From NCBI GenBank assembly GCA_039028635.1, contig JBCCHV010000053.1, positions 1-48,538 of the forward strand: a stretch of DNA of 48,538 nt, in the 5' to 3' direction. Positions 7,929 to 16,650 of this stretch are shown here, piece after piece; the stretch's first letter is position 1; the number at the start of each line of letters is the position of its first letter. Origin of the DNA: Acidobacteriota bacterium. GTDB lineage: Bacteria > Acidobacteriota > Thermoanaerobaculia > Multivoradales > JBCCEF01. The position numbers and the translations under genes are program-made. The notes below the pieces were generated by a model. It was not told where the DNA came from and ran no database searches. It worked only from the letters and a program-made list of their open reading frames with translations.

Positions 7929-8450
7929 CTAGAGCTCGCCGGGTTCGACAGCCGGCAGGTCGAGCCGCGCTGCGATGTCGTGGCCAACGATCTGGCCACG
8001 CACGACGTCGCGAACGATGCCCTCGGAGTCGATCAGCAGGGTGTGGGGAATGGCGAGGCCGCCGAGGCGGGTGAAGGTTTCCTGGTCACCGATCAGAACC
8101 GGGTAATCGATGCTGCGCTCGGCGACGAAGGGTCGCACCACCTCGGCGCCGCCTTCATCGAGGGCCACGCTGATCAGGCGCAGGCGCGGATCGGCGTCGA
8201 GCTCGCGCAGCAGCGGGATCTCTTTGAGGCAGGGCTGACACCAGGTGGCCCAGAAGGTCAACACCGTCGGTTGGCCCACCAGCTCGGTGGAACCCAGCGG
8301 GGTGCCTTCGAGGCTGGGCAGCGAAAAAGCCGGCAGGGGGCGACCGACCTCCACTCCAGAGCCTGCGCCGCCGCAGGCCAGTTGCAGGGCGATGACGACC
8401 AGCAAGGCGGGGAGTCCGGCGGCGGATCGGCGATGGGACTTTCGCATCAT
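7929..8450 (-). CDS. TlpA-like thioredoxin-fold lipoprotein
   Basis: 173 aa. The N-terminus is a lipoprotein signal (lipobox LQLAC, Cys about residue 26), so it is predicted to be anchored on the periplasmic side of a membrane. The rest is a TlpA/ResA-type AhpC-TSA thioredoxin fold with the redox motif WCQPC, preceded by LTFWAT, and the cis-Pro region IPHTLLIDSEG. The family reduces periplasmic disulphides or haem-protein cysteines. The ATG at 8450 overlaps the stop of the acyltransferase fusion (ATGA) and has AAGGA six bases upstream. It is the last gene of the operon starting at 15438; the specific partner is unknown. Confidence 0.85.
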   Translation of the reverse strand: MMRKSHRRSAAGLPALLVVIALQLACGGAGSGVEVGRPLPAFSLPSLEGTPLGSTELVGQPTVLTFWATWCQPCLKEIPLLRELDADPRLRLISVALDEGGAEVVRPFVAERSIDYPVLIGDQETFTRLGGLAIPHTLLIDSEGIVRDVVRGQIVGHDIAARLDLPAVEPGEL

Positions 8451-10189
8451 GTCGTTTCCTTGTGATCCGTTGAGGCGAAGGCGGAGCCGTGGAAGATCCC
8501 GGGGCGACGCGCCAGAAGCGCGCCGAGGGTCTCGGCCATGGTGCTTCGGACGCGGGCGTCGAGGGCGCGGTAGACGGCCGGGTCGTCGGCCGCATCGGCG
8601 GCTCCGTACTGGCGCGGGTCGATCGGCGGGAGTACCTCGATATGCCATTTGCTGGGCAAGGGCACCAGCGAGAGGGTTGGAGTGATCGGGAGCGTCGGCC
8701 AATCGCTGAGGCGCTTCCACCAATCCCAATCGAGCTTCGCCAGGATGGGAAAGATCTCGGCGCTGCCAACCACCACGAAGGGGATGATCGGAGCTCCATG
8801 GCGCAGCGCCAGGCGGGCGTAGTCGGGCCGGAAGCGGGTCAATCGATGGCATTGTCGGTAGGGCAGGAAGGCGCCCCGGATGCCCTCCGGAAAAACCGCC
8901 AGGAGCTTGCCCTGGGAGAGCACCCAATCGCCGTTGCGTCGGCAGGCCGGGATGCCGCCGCAGCGACTGATGTAAGGCGCCAGATGGGGAAGTTTGACCA
9001 GCGCTGGATGGATCAGGAAGCGCGGGTAGCGGCCGAGATCTCGCGCCAGCCGATGCAGCATCATCACTCCGTCCCACGGCTGGTGGCCGCGGTGGTTGGC
9101 GACCAGCACCGCCGGTCCGTGGCGCGGCACGTGTTCGAGGCCACGCCACTCGATACGCCACCAACGGTCGTGGAGGAACCGAAACAGGGTGCGGCCGAGA
9201 CGATCGATATAGGGACGGTCGAGACTGAAGGGGTCGAATTCGAGCTCGGCGACGGGTCTTTCGAGGCTGGCCGGGGGCAGCGGCTGTGGGCGATGGGAAG
9301 GGCTGGTCATGATGCGACGGCGAGCCGCGTCGCTGACCGTGAAGGGGTAGCGCAGCCCTTCGACGGCGTCGGGTTGGTCGCCGCGCCAGCGCAGCAGCCA
9401 GCGCAGCACAGTGGTGGGTATCGGGAGCCGGTGAACGCCTTCGCGGCGCAGGGCCCGATGCAGTGGGACCACCCCTGGCGGGGCGACGTGCCAGGTTCCG
9501 GGGGCCAGCTCGCCGCGGACGGCGGCGGCGATGGCGGCGGCCAGCTCCGCGCACGAAAGCCACTGGATCGGTGGGTCGTAGCCGGCTGGAGTCGCCGCCA
9601 CCTTGCCGGCCAGGAGACGGCCGAAGACATCACGTCCCCCGGTCGCGGCGAGGGGCGTCGGTCGCAGCACCACCGGTGCCGTGGCGGTTGCGGTCGCGAT
9701 CTCCGTCACCTGCGCCTCGAGCCGGCGCCAGCGCCGGGCGACCCGGTCCTCGGGCGGTCGACGGGGCAGCTCGTCCTCGCCGACGTGGCCCAGGTGACGG
9801 TGGCTGGGAGCATGGATGCGGGCGCTCGAGATCAGGATCAGGCTTCGCCTGTCGCAGCCGCGGTCGGAGTCGCCGACCCAGTCACCGAGAGCCGCCACCA
9901 GGCCTCGGTCCGAAGCCTGGAGTGCCTCACCCAGGGTGTGTCGGGTGCGGCGCTCGGCGAGTACGACGAGGGTTTCGACCTCTGCCGCCAGAGGCTTCTC
10001 CGGAAGGGGGTGCTCGAGTCCCGCGAGCGGCTCGACGGGAACTCCGTCGAGGGCCGCGGACAGGGCCCCGCCGACGGCCGCTGCGAGGCCCGCTTCGGTG
10101 GGCCAATGCCAGAGGTGAAGGCGGGTCGGTGGGTCCGGTAGGGGCGGACGGGGCGACTCGCCGGCGTCGAGGCCGGCCGGTGGCGTCAC
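8447..10189 (-). CDS. degenerate SDR/epimerase-like domain fused to a glycerolipid acyltransferase
   Basis: 580 aa from a GTG that overlaps the preceding TGA (GTGA). About residues 1-300 resemble the second half of an extended short-chain dehydrogenase/epimerase (VVLRPTPLAATGG, then a sensor-like IQWLSCAELAAAI), but no N-terminal GxxGxxG is visible, so NAD binding is doubtful. The C-terminal 270 residues are a PlsC/LPLAT-type acyltransferase: NHRGHQPWD gives an H-x6-D spacing as in MGAT-like members, and FPEGIRG matches the acyl-acceptor motif. It probably transfers an acyl chain to a glycerolipid or alcohol at the membrane. The substrate is not predictable; the operon also encodes HMG-CoA reductase and a desaturase-like enzyme. 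Confidence 0.75.
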   Translation of the reverse strand: MTPPAGLDAGESPRPPLPDPPTRLHLWHWPTEAGLAAAVGGALSAALDGVPVEPLAGLEHPLPEKPLAAEVETLVVLAERRTRHTLGEALQASDRGLVAALGDWVGDSDRGCDRRSLILISSARIHAPSHRHLGHVGEDELPRRPPEDRVARRWRRLEAQVTEIATATATAPVVLRPTPLAATGGRDVFGRLLAGKVAATPAGYDPPIQWLSCAELAAAIAAAVRGELAPGTWHVAPPGVVPLHRALRREGVHRLPIPTTVLRWLLRWRGDQPDAVEGLRYPFTVSDAARRRIMTSPSHRPQPLPPASLERPVAELEFDPFSLDRPYIDRLGRTLFRFLHDRWWRIEWRGLEHVPRHGPAVLVANHRGHQPWDGVMMLHRLARDLGRYPRFLIHPALVKLPHLAPYISRCGGIPACRRNGDWVLSQGKLLAVFPEGIRGAFLPYRQCHRLTRFRPDYARLALRHGAPIIPFVVVGSAEIFPILAKLDWDWWKRLSDWPTLPITPTLSLVPLPSKWHIEVLPPIDPRQYGAADAADDPAVYRALDARVRSTMAETLGALLARRPGIFHGSAFASTDHKETT

Positions 10190-12624
10190 GGATTCCCCGT
10201 GCCGTCGGCTGCCACCAGGCTCGAGCCCTGGCCTTCGATGATCCGCAGCCGGTGACGGGCCGGCAGCTCGGTGAAGGTCTCGACCAGACCGCTCGGCCAA
10301 TGCACCGTCAGGCGATCCGCCTGAGGCTCTTCACCGAGACCGAAGCTCAGGCGCCGATGATGCTGTGAGGCGTAGCTCGATCCGGCGACCACTAGCTGAG
10401 TCTGCGGTTCGCCGGCGATCTCCAGGGTGACCCGTGCCCCGATAGCGGAACGGTTGCTGGCGGTGCCCTCGAGCTCGACGCTCAACCAGTGGTGGCGCGC
10501 GCCGACATCGTTGCGCAGCAGGGAGGGGCGGGCCCTTTCGGGGTCGCCGCTGTCGCCGGGATTGTTGTTGATCGCCAGGTCGAGATCGCCGTCGTTGTCG
10601 AAATCGGCGATCGCCAGGCCGCGGGCGTCGAGCCCTTGATCGGCGCCCAGCGCCATGGCGACGTCGACATAGCGCGGAACGCCGTGCTCGTCCGGCCCTT
10701 CGTTGCGCAGCAGGTTGTTGGTCTCGTAACCATTCCACGACATCGCGCCGCGAAACTCATCACTGTAGAAGGTGCCCTTTTTGTACTCGTCGATGTGCGC
10801 GACCGCGCCCAAGATGTAGGGCAGTCAAAGATCGTCGTGGGTTTCCCCACTGATCCAGCCGTTGTTGGCGTAGAGGTCCTGGCGGCCGTCGTTGTCGAAG
10901 TCGAGGAAGGCCGATCCCCAGTACCAGCCGAAGGGGTTGGCGCCGGCGATCTCCGCCCGGTCCTCGAAGCGGCCGCCATCGTTGAGGAGCAGCGAGTTGC
11001 CCTTCACCATGGCGTCGCCGTAGTCCCGCCAGTCGGCGCCGGTATAACCGTAGATTTCGCGGTAGAGGTCGAAGTCGTCCCCCAAAGTCCCCTGGCGAAG
11101 ACTGTTGAGCAGGTAGCGGTAGAGGGTCGTGGATTGGCCGTACCAGCGCTGCCCCGAGTGGACGTTCGAAACATAGAGGTCGAGATCGCCGTCGTTGTCC
11201 GCGTCGCCCCAGGAGCTACTCATGCCGAAGCCGAAGTCGATGGCGCCGCTCTCGGCGCTGACGTCGGCGAAGCGCACGTTGCCGGACTCGTCCGGGCCGT
11301 CGTTGCGCAGCAGAGCGTTGCGGCCGAAGTCGTTGGCGACATAGAGGTCGACATCGCCGTCTTCGTCGTAGTCCGCCCAGGCGGTGCCGAGGGTGAGGCC
11401 ACCATCGCTCACGCCGGCGCTCGCGGTGACCTCCGTGAAGCGGAAGTCGCCGTCGTTGCGCAGTAGCGAGTTGCCCTGGCCGTTGCGGGTGTAGAAGAGC
11501 GTCGTCGGCAGGTCGACGCGAGGATCGAGATAGCGACCCAGGTAGAGATCGAGATCGCCGTCGCCATCGTAGTCGGCGGCGCTGGCGACGGTGACGAAGG
11601 TCGCGATCGCTGCCAGGTTGGCGCTCAGGTCGGTGAACTGGACGATGCCGGCGTCGTCCGGTCCGTCGTTGCGAAACAGCAGGTTCTGGTCCATGAACCG
11701 ACCGAGGAAGAGGTCGTCGTCGCCATCTTCGTCGAGGTCGACGAAAAGGGCGACGTTGGTGCTGGCGGCCTCCACCGGAAGACCGCTGGCGGCGGTGATG
11801 TCGGTGAAGCGCAACTCGCCGTCCTCGCCAGGGCCGAGGTTGCGATAGAGGCGGGGCTCGATGCCGTCGCCGAAGTAGAGGTCCACCCAGCCATCGCCGT
11901 CGGCGTCGGCGGCGGAAACGCCGGCCGAGCCATAGGGCAGGATCTCGAAGGCCTTCGGAGCCCACTCGGCGGTGGCGAAGCGCGGATTGATGCGCCCCCG
12001 ATGGTCGAGCCCTGCCGCCGCCGCGATATCGACGAAGCCATCGCCCCGGCCGAGGGTGGTGGTGCCTTCGAGAAGCTCCTGGCGAGTGATCTGCCAGCCG
12101 GCGGTGGGCTGCTCCGAGCGTTCGAGGTGAAGGCGCAGGGAGGCTTGGCTCTCGAAGCGGTGGCCGTCGGCCTGCTCGCCCCGAAGCCACAGGACGGCGG
12201 CCACAACGGCGCGATCTTCGCTGCTCTCGATCACCCGGCCGAGCTTTGCCTTGGCGACTTCGAGGCTGTTCACACCCTCGAGGAGGCGGGCCATCTGCGC
12301 CTCGACGGCGGCCTTGTCGGTCACCGCTCCGACCTCCTCGCGCTGCCAGCGAAAGACCTCGACGCCGTCCCGTTCGGAGGTTCGCTGCTGGCTCCAGCGG
12401 GCGCCTTCGGGGTTGTCGTAGTGGTCCGCGTAGCATCCCGCCACGCGTGCCGGATCCTGCTCCCGTAGGCCGGCACCGAGCTCCGTCAGCAGCTTGATCG
12501 CCGCCGTGCCGGTGGTCGCCAGGCGGTCCGCCTGGCTTTCGATGCGGTGGTTGGCGCCGGCGAGCAGGGCCAGCAGGAGAAGCGGTGGCAACAGCCACCA
12601 CAGCAGTTTTCTTCGTCGGCTCAT
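10186..12624 (-). CDS. FG-GAP/VCBS-ASPIC repeat protein with in-frame TGA at codon 600 (possible selenoprotein)
   Basis: One reading frame of 813 codons from the ATG at 12624 (AAGGAGAG upstream; N-terminal membrane segment LLWWLLPPLLLLALL) to the stop at 10186, interrupted by a TGA at 10827-10825. Before the TGA: an N-terminal domain of about 190 residues, then FG-GAP/VCBS repeats with DxDxDGxxDL calcium-type loops. After it, the same frame continues into another such repeat (ADFDNDGDLDLAINNN) and an ASPIC/UnbV C-terminal domain (SNRSAIGARVTLEI). Such proteins form secreted beta-propellers. Either the TGA is recoded, or the gene is a nonsense pseudogene, or translation restarts at the TTG at 10812. 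It overlaps the next gene by GTGA. Confidence 0.75.
10797..10827 (-). promoter_or_regulatory. in-frame TGA followed by a SECIS-like hairpin
   Basis: The TGA (10827-10825) is followed 16 bases later by GCGC-GGTC-GCGC (10808-10797), a 4-bp stem closing a GGTC loop. Bacterial SECIS elements place a short hairpin with a G-rich loop about 16-37 nt after the UGA, and E. coli fdhF has a GGUC apical loop at similar distance. A competing GCCC/GGGC stem (inside 10822-10807) weakens the case. The coding frame continues through this sequence. Confidence 0.4.
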
Positions 12625-12661
12625 CAAGCTCTCCTTACGGCGCCTCGCGAACGGCGCCGCC

Positions 12662-14188
12662 TCACGTATTTCGAGGCGTCCGAAGGGGGTTGGATGTTTC
12701 TTGGGCGATGCGTTCGGCAACTCGCTGGGCGGAGACGATGACCGGCGTGATTCCGCCGCCGGGGCGCACCCAGTGGCCCACCCGGTAGAGGCCTGGGAGC
12801 GGTCCAGCCAGCCCCGGACGCGCCGCGCCGAGCTGGTCCGGTGCCATCTCCCAGCCGAGCATGGCGCCGGCGGTGTTGCGGGTGAAGCGCCAGGAGGTGT
12901 GGGCCGAGGCGGCGCTGCGCTCGACCACCTTCTCCTCGATGCCCGGAATCACCCGCGCCAGGTGGTCGAACATCTCGCCTTCGACCGCCGCCTTGTGCTG
13001 CGGCCAGCGGCCTCGCCGGTCGAGGCTTTCGTAGTCGATCTCCTGGACCTTCTGCAGAATCACGATCTGGCCTCCCGGCGGTGCCAGGGACGGGTCGTAG
13101 AGGGTGGGCGCGAAGATCTTGCAGATCAAGCCGTCGCGGCCCACCCGGTCCGGGTCCCAGTGGCGCCAGTAGTAGCCCTGGGCGCGCTCGAGAACGTCGT
13201 CCGGCACGTCGCGCAGGCCGATGTGGACCAGGAAGCAGGGGAAGCTCGGCCGGCGCTGCCCGGGGCGGTCGTCGAGGGAGGAGTCGCAAATCTCTGCCGG
13301 CAGCAGATCGCGACCGGTGTGGTGCAGGTCGGCGTTCGACACCACCACTTCCGTTGCCACCCGATAGTGGCCTTTGAGCTTGCCGCGGTCGGTGGCCAGG
13401 CGCACGCCGGAGACGCGGCCATCGCTGGCTTCGATGCCGTCGGCGGCGGTGCTCATCAGGATCTCCCCGCCGGCTTCTTCGAAGACCCGGGCGAGCTCGT
13501 CGGCGAAGTCCTGGGAGCTGCCCCGCGGGTAGTAGTTGCCGAGGAAGTAGGACAGGCGCAGCATCGAGTCGAAGACAAAGGAGGTCCGTGCCGGCGGCGA
13601 GCCCCAGTGAGGACAGTCGGCGGTCAACAACAGGCGCAGCTTGGGATCGTCGATGTGGCGGTCGAGAACGTCCGTCACGCTGAGCGGCGCAAGGTCGCCG
13701 AGGAGGCGTTCCGGGCGATTGCGGAAATACACCATCAGGCCGCGGGCATAGGCCTGCTCGGCCTGGGCGAAGAAGCCGTCGAGGGCCTTCTTCTGGTGCG
13801 GGAACTGGTCGTCGAGGCGCTGGCGGTAGGTGGCGAAATCGGCCGGCACTTCGAAGCGACTGCCGTCCGGGAAGTGGAAGGTGTCCACCGGATCCATTTG
13901 CACCCACTCGGTCTCGACGCCGAGGCCGGCGAGGAGCTTGCCGGTGAGGGTGGTCGGGTTGCCGAGCAGGGGATAGAAGTGCGACGCCGCGTCGAAGGTG
14001 TAGCCAGCGCGGCGGAAGGTGCTGCAATAGCCACCGACCATGTAGTGCTGCTCGACCAGCAGGACCGAGAGCCCTTGACGGACGAGCAGGTTGGCGCTGA
14101 CCAGGCCGCCGATGCCGGCGCCGATCACCACCGCGTCGTAGTGGCGTCGCGGGCCGGTCTGGCGCAGGCCGCGAAACCGCCGCTTCAC
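12662..14188 (-). CDS. phytoene-desaturase-like FAD/NAD(P)-dependent oxidoreductase
   Basis: 508 aa from a GTG that overlaps the HMG-CoA reductase stop (GTGA). The N-terminal dinucleotide-binding motif is IGAGIGGLVSANLL, followed by an acidic residue at the end of the next strand (LLVEQHYMVGGY). The C-terminal GLYRVGHWVRPGGGITPVI matches the FAD-closing motif of CrtI/retinol-saturase-type amine-oxidase-fold enzymes. The family desaturates, saturates or isomerises polyprenoid chains. Placement directly after HMG-CoA reductase suggests an isoprenoid substrate, but no phytoene synthase is nearby, so the exact reaction is open. Confidence 0.8.
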   Translation of the reverse strand: MKRRFRGLRQTGPRRHYDAVVIGAGIGGLVSANLLVRQGLSVLLVEQHYMVGGYCSTFRRAGYTFDAASHFYPLLGNPTTLTGKLLAGLGVETEWVQMDPVDTFHFPDGSRFEVPADFATYRQRLDDQFPHQKKALDGFFAQAEQAYARGLMVYFRNRPERLLGDLAPLSVTDVLDRHIDDPKLRLLLTADCPHWGSPPARTSFVFDSMLRLSYFLGNYYPRGSSQDFADELARVFEEAGGEILMSTAADGIEASDGRVSGVRLATDRGKLKGHYRVATEVVVSNADLHHTGRDLLPAEICDSSLDDRPGQRRPSFPCFLVHIGLRDVPDDVLERAQGYYWRHWDPDRVGRDGLICKIFAPTLYDPSLAPPGGQIVILQKVQEIDYESLDRRGRWPQHKAAVEGEMFDHLARVIPGIEEKVVERSAASAHTSWRFTRNTAGAMLGWEMAPDQLGAARPGLAGPLPGLYRVGHWVRPGGGITPVIVSAQRVAERIAQETSNPLRTPRNT

Positions 14189-15438
14189 GAGTCCTGGTCC
14201 CGGCTCTCCGGCGGGCGATTGCGGCCGTAGGCTTCGTGGGCCTGGACGAACTCGCCGCTGGCGATCGCGCCGGCCATCGACAGATCGCCGGCGAGAACGG
14301 TGGCGGCGGTGATCTCGGCCAGCTTGCGGGCCCCGCCGGTGCCGGCACAGCCGAGCATCTCGAGGCACTCGCGCGCGGTGCCGCTGCCGGTGCCGCCACC
14401 GACGGTGCCGAGGGTGAGCGAAGCGAGCGTCGCGCTGGCCTCGAGATCGCCCTCCGGAGTGGCCTCGAGCTGGGTCAGCCCGAGGCAGGAGTTGGCGACA
14501 TTGGCGACATCCTGGCCGCAGGCGATGAACAGCGCCGTGAGGCCGTTGGCGTAGTGTCCGCAGTAGCCCAGGGAGCCGCTCGTCAGGTGTCCGACGACGG
14601 TGTCGCGCCACAGCGAGGCCATCGCCTCGGCGGTGGTGCCGAGCACCGCCCGCACCACTCGGCGGGGCAGGCGGGCGCCGGCGACGACCTTCTTGCCCTT
14701 GCCGCCGCGCAGCAGCGATCCGGCGGGTCGTTTCTCGGCGCTGTAGCCGCTGAACACCAGATAGCGGTCGCCGCCGACGTGCTGCTGCAGATAACGGCAG
14801 GCGGCGTCGGTGGCGCGTACGATCATGTTCATGCCGTGGGCGTCGCCGGTCGAGTAGACGAAGTCGACGATCACCTGGCGGCCCGCCGGCAGGGCGGTGA
14901 CGTCGAGCAGCTTGCCGTGTTGGGTGGTGGCTTCGGCGGCTCGGCGAATCGCCGGCAGATGTTGCTCCAGCCGGCCGGCGAAGTCGTGGGCTGCGGCGAC
15001 ATCCGCGAAGTGGAAGATCGGCGACACGCGGTTGCTGTCTCGGTAGATGCGAGCTTGTGCGCCGCCGGAGCGGGTGAGAGCGGTCATGCCGCGCTCGTAG
15101 GAACGCACCAGGGCGCCTTCGGTGGTCGCCAGCGGCACGTAGAAGATGCCGCGGGCGTGCTCCCCCTCGACCTGCAGCGGTCCGGCGATGCCGAGCGGTA
15201 CCTGGGCGACTCCCACCGGATTCTCGATGTTGCCGCGCATCGCCTGCGAGTCGACCGAGAATCGACCGACGTGCTCGAGGCGGGCACCGGTCTGCTCTTC
15301 CACCCAGCGGCGGCGCTCGGCCATCTGGTCGCGGCCATATCCCTGGTCGGCGAAACGCGGGATGAGCTGACGCGAGCGCGGCGTGGAGCGCTTGGCGTGG
15401 GACTTCTCCGGGGCCTGGTCGGTGGGGTCGTCGGTCAC
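14185..15438 (-). CDS. class I 3-hydroxy-3-methylglutaryl-CoA reductase
   Basis: 417 aa. It reduces HMG-CoA to mevalonate with NADPH, the committed step of the mevalonate pathway. All four catalytic residues of the family are visible: Glu in TTEGALV, Lys in SAEKRPAG, Asp in GQDVANV, and the C-terminal His in FVQAHEAYGRN, which fits class I rather than the usual bacterial class II. ENPVG, DAHGMNM and GTVGGGTG are also present. The GTG at 15438 is chosen because a promoter (TTCACA-16-TATCAT) ends six bases before it, which would give a leaderless mRNA; no proper ribosome-binding site is seen. It heads the operon running to 7929. Confidence 0.85.
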   Translation of the reverse strand: MTDDPTDQAPEKSHAKRSTPRSRQLIPRFADQGYGRDQMAERRRWVEEQTGARLEHVGRFSVDSQAMRGNIENPVGVAQVPLGIAGPLQVEGEHARGIFYVPLATTEGALVRSYERGMTALTRSGGAQARIYRDSNRVSPIFHFADVAAAHDFAGRLEQHLPAIRRAAEATTQHGKLLDVTALPAGRQVIVDFVYSTGDAHGMNMIVRATDAACRYLQQHVGGDRYLVFSGYSAEKRPAGSLLRGGKGKKVVAGARLPRRVVRAVLGTTAEAMASLWRDTVVGHLTSGSLGYCGHYANGLTALFIACGQDVANVANSCLGLTQLEATPEGDLEASATLASLTLGTVGGGTGSGTARECLEMLGCAGTGGARKLAEITAATVLAGDLSMAGAIASGEFVQAHEAYGRNRPPESRDQDS

Positions 15439-15444
15439 CTTTCG

Positions 15445-15472
15445 ATGATAGCAATCGCAGTGAGTATGTGAA
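15445..15472 (-). promoter_or_regulatory. promoter of HMG-CoA reductase operon, possibly leaderless
   Basis: Minus strand TTCACA (15472-15467), 16-base spacer, TATCAT (15450-15445), then six bases to the GTG at 15438. Transcription would begin at or next to the start codon. Confidence 0.45.
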
Positions 15473-15516
15473 TCTCTGCCTCGCGTCGCTGCGGTGACGA
15501 TCTCGGGCGCCTTTGG

Positions 15517-15546
15517 TTGACACTGTGGAAAGTCCTTTGCTAGCCT
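15517..15546 (+). promoter_or_regulatory. promoter of the tRNA-Val / rpmI operon
   Basis: TTGACA (15517-15522), 18-base spacer, TAGCCT (15541-15546), about 50 bases before the first tRNA and divergent from the HMG-CoA reductase promoter. Confidence 0.5.
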
Positions 15547-15595
15547 CGCCAACCTTCGACGGCACGGATAACTGTGTCCGTCGGGCGGTGAATCA

Positions 15596-15672
15596 AGGCC
15601 CGTAGCTCAGCTGGTTAGAGCGCTACGTTGACATCGTAGAGGTCAGCGGTTCGAGTCCGCTCGGGCCTACCA
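15596..15672 (+). tRNA. tRNA-Val (anticodon GAC)
   Basis: 77 nt including an encoded CCA. The acceptor AGGCCCG pairs with CGGGCCT. The D arm is GCTC/GAGC, the anticodon stem CTACG/CGTAG with loop TTGACAT (anticodon GAC), and the T arm AGCGG-TTCGAGT-CCGCT. All stems are complete. It reads GUC and GUU codons. Confidence 0.95.
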
Positions 15673-15696
15673 TTCGCCGCACCGCCTGCGCGGGAT

Positions 15697-15773
15697 AGGC
15701 GCTTAGCTCAGCTGGTTAGAGCGCTACCTTCACACGGTAGAGGTCAGCGGTTCGAGTCCGCTAGCGCCTACCA
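15697..15773 (+). tRNA. tRNA-Val (anticodon CAC)
   Basis: 77 nt including CCA. The acceptor AGGCGCT pairs with AGCGCCT, and the anticodon stem is CTACC/GGTAG with loop TTCACAC (anticodon CAC, reading GUG). The D arm, variable loop and T arm are identical to those of the tRNA-Val(GAC) 24 bases upstream, so the pair looks like a local duplication that split codon duties. Confidence 0.95.
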
Positions 15774-15820
15774 ATCGGCGGACCAACGACCAGAGCCGTG
15801 AGCTCTCAGGAGTAACGATC

Positions 15821-16015
15821 GTGCCGAAGCAGAAGACCCACCGCGGCGCCGCCAAGCGCTTCAAGGTCACCGGAACCGGGAAGGTGCGTCGTCATCACTC
15901 GATGACCAGCCACATCCTGACCAAGAAGACCACCAAGCGGAAGCGCAATCTGCGCCAGTCGACGGAAGTTTCGCCGGGCTTCTCCAAGATCATCAAGGAA
16001 GTCCTGCACAACTAG
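15821..16015 (+). CDS. rpmI: 50S ribosomal protein L35
   Basis: 64 aa, the usual size of L35, a basic protein of the large ribosomal subunit. [21 protein letters not shown] and the [20 protein letters not shown] stretch are family hallmarks. It starts with GTG, with AGGAG nine bases before. It stands in the standard order rpmI-rplT-pheS-pheT, directly after two tRNA-Val genes and probably co-transcribed with them. Confidence 0.95.
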   Translation: MPKQKTHRGAAKRFKVTGTGKVRRHHSMTSHILTKKTTKRKRNLRQSTEVSPGFSKIIKEVLHN

Positions 16016-16123
16016 CAGGCTGCTGAAAATCTGCGTCGGCAGCCTGCCTCCGGGCCCGAGGGCCCGGCGCTGGCGGAGCCAGCGCGATGGGAGAGGAGGC
16101 CCAAGAACCGCGCTTCTTGGGCC
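16015..16123 (+). promoter_or_regulatory. cluster of four hairpins in the rpmI-rplT intergenic region
   Basis: Four strong stems follow one another: 16015-16023/16039-16047 (9 bp), 16050-16057/16060-16067, 16067-16074/16078-16085 (8 bp, 3-base loop) and 16098-16107/16114-16123 (10 bp). None has a T run. In several bacteria L20 or an attenuator controls this operon through leader RNA structure, so autoregulation by L20 is plausible but not shown. Confidence 0.45.
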
Positions 16124-16268
16124 GGAGAGGGGCGCGTAGCCCGTCTCGGAACAAATCCTCGGCTGCTGCTGGAACGAACCTGTCCAGTGGGGCCGAAGCC
16201 GGACCTTCGCCGCTCGGAGGCTCCGGCCTGACCGCTTCCCTCCCCGGAAGCAGAAACGAGGTTCATCG

Positions 16269-16646
16269 ATGTCACGTGTCAAGCGCGGGAATACCCGCAA
16301 GAATCGTCGTCAGAAGATCCTGAAGCAGGCCAAGGGCTACTACGGGGCCAAGAGCAACAACCACCGCGTCGCCAAGCAGGCGGTGGATCGCGCCCTCTCC
16401 TATGCCTACCGTGACCGGCGCCAGCGCAAGCGTCAGATGCGCAGCCTGTGGATCGTGCGCATCAACGCCGCCGCCCGCGAGCACGGCTTGAGCTACAGCC
16501 GTCTGATCGCCGGCCTCAAGGCCGCCGGCTCCGAGCTCGACCGCAAGGCTCTGGCGGAGATCGCGGTGCACGACAGCGCCGCATTCGCCCAGATCGCCGA
16601 GCTCGCCAAGCAGTCCCTCGAGGAACCGGCCGCCGCGGAGGCTTGA
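16269..16646 (+). CDS. rplT: 50S ribosomal protein L20
   Basis: 125 aa. It binds 23S rRNA early in large-subunit assembly and often represses its own operon. [20 protein letters not shown] and the [20 protein letters not shown] region are characteristic; the globular C-terminal part ([20 protein letters not shown]) is complete, with a short Ala/Glu-rich extension. The ATG at 16269 has GAGG upstream. The stop lies four bases before pheS, and a structured 250-base gap separates it from rpmI. Confidence 0.95.
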   Translation: MSRVKRGNTRKNRRQKILKQAKGYYGAKSNNHRVAKQAVDRALSYAYRDRRQRKRQMRSLWIVRINAAAREHGLSYSRLIAGLKAAGSELDRKALAEIAVHDSAAFAQIAELAKQSLEEPAAAEA

Positions 16647-16650
16647 TCGC

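Noticed and set aside
15596-15773. tRNA genes as an integration (att) site
   Set aside because: Both tRNAs are complete, and no integrase or partial tRNA repeat is found in the window.
16087-16323. 78-codon frame between rpmI and rplT
   Set aside because: Runs through the hairpin cluster and overlaps rplT; no coding character.
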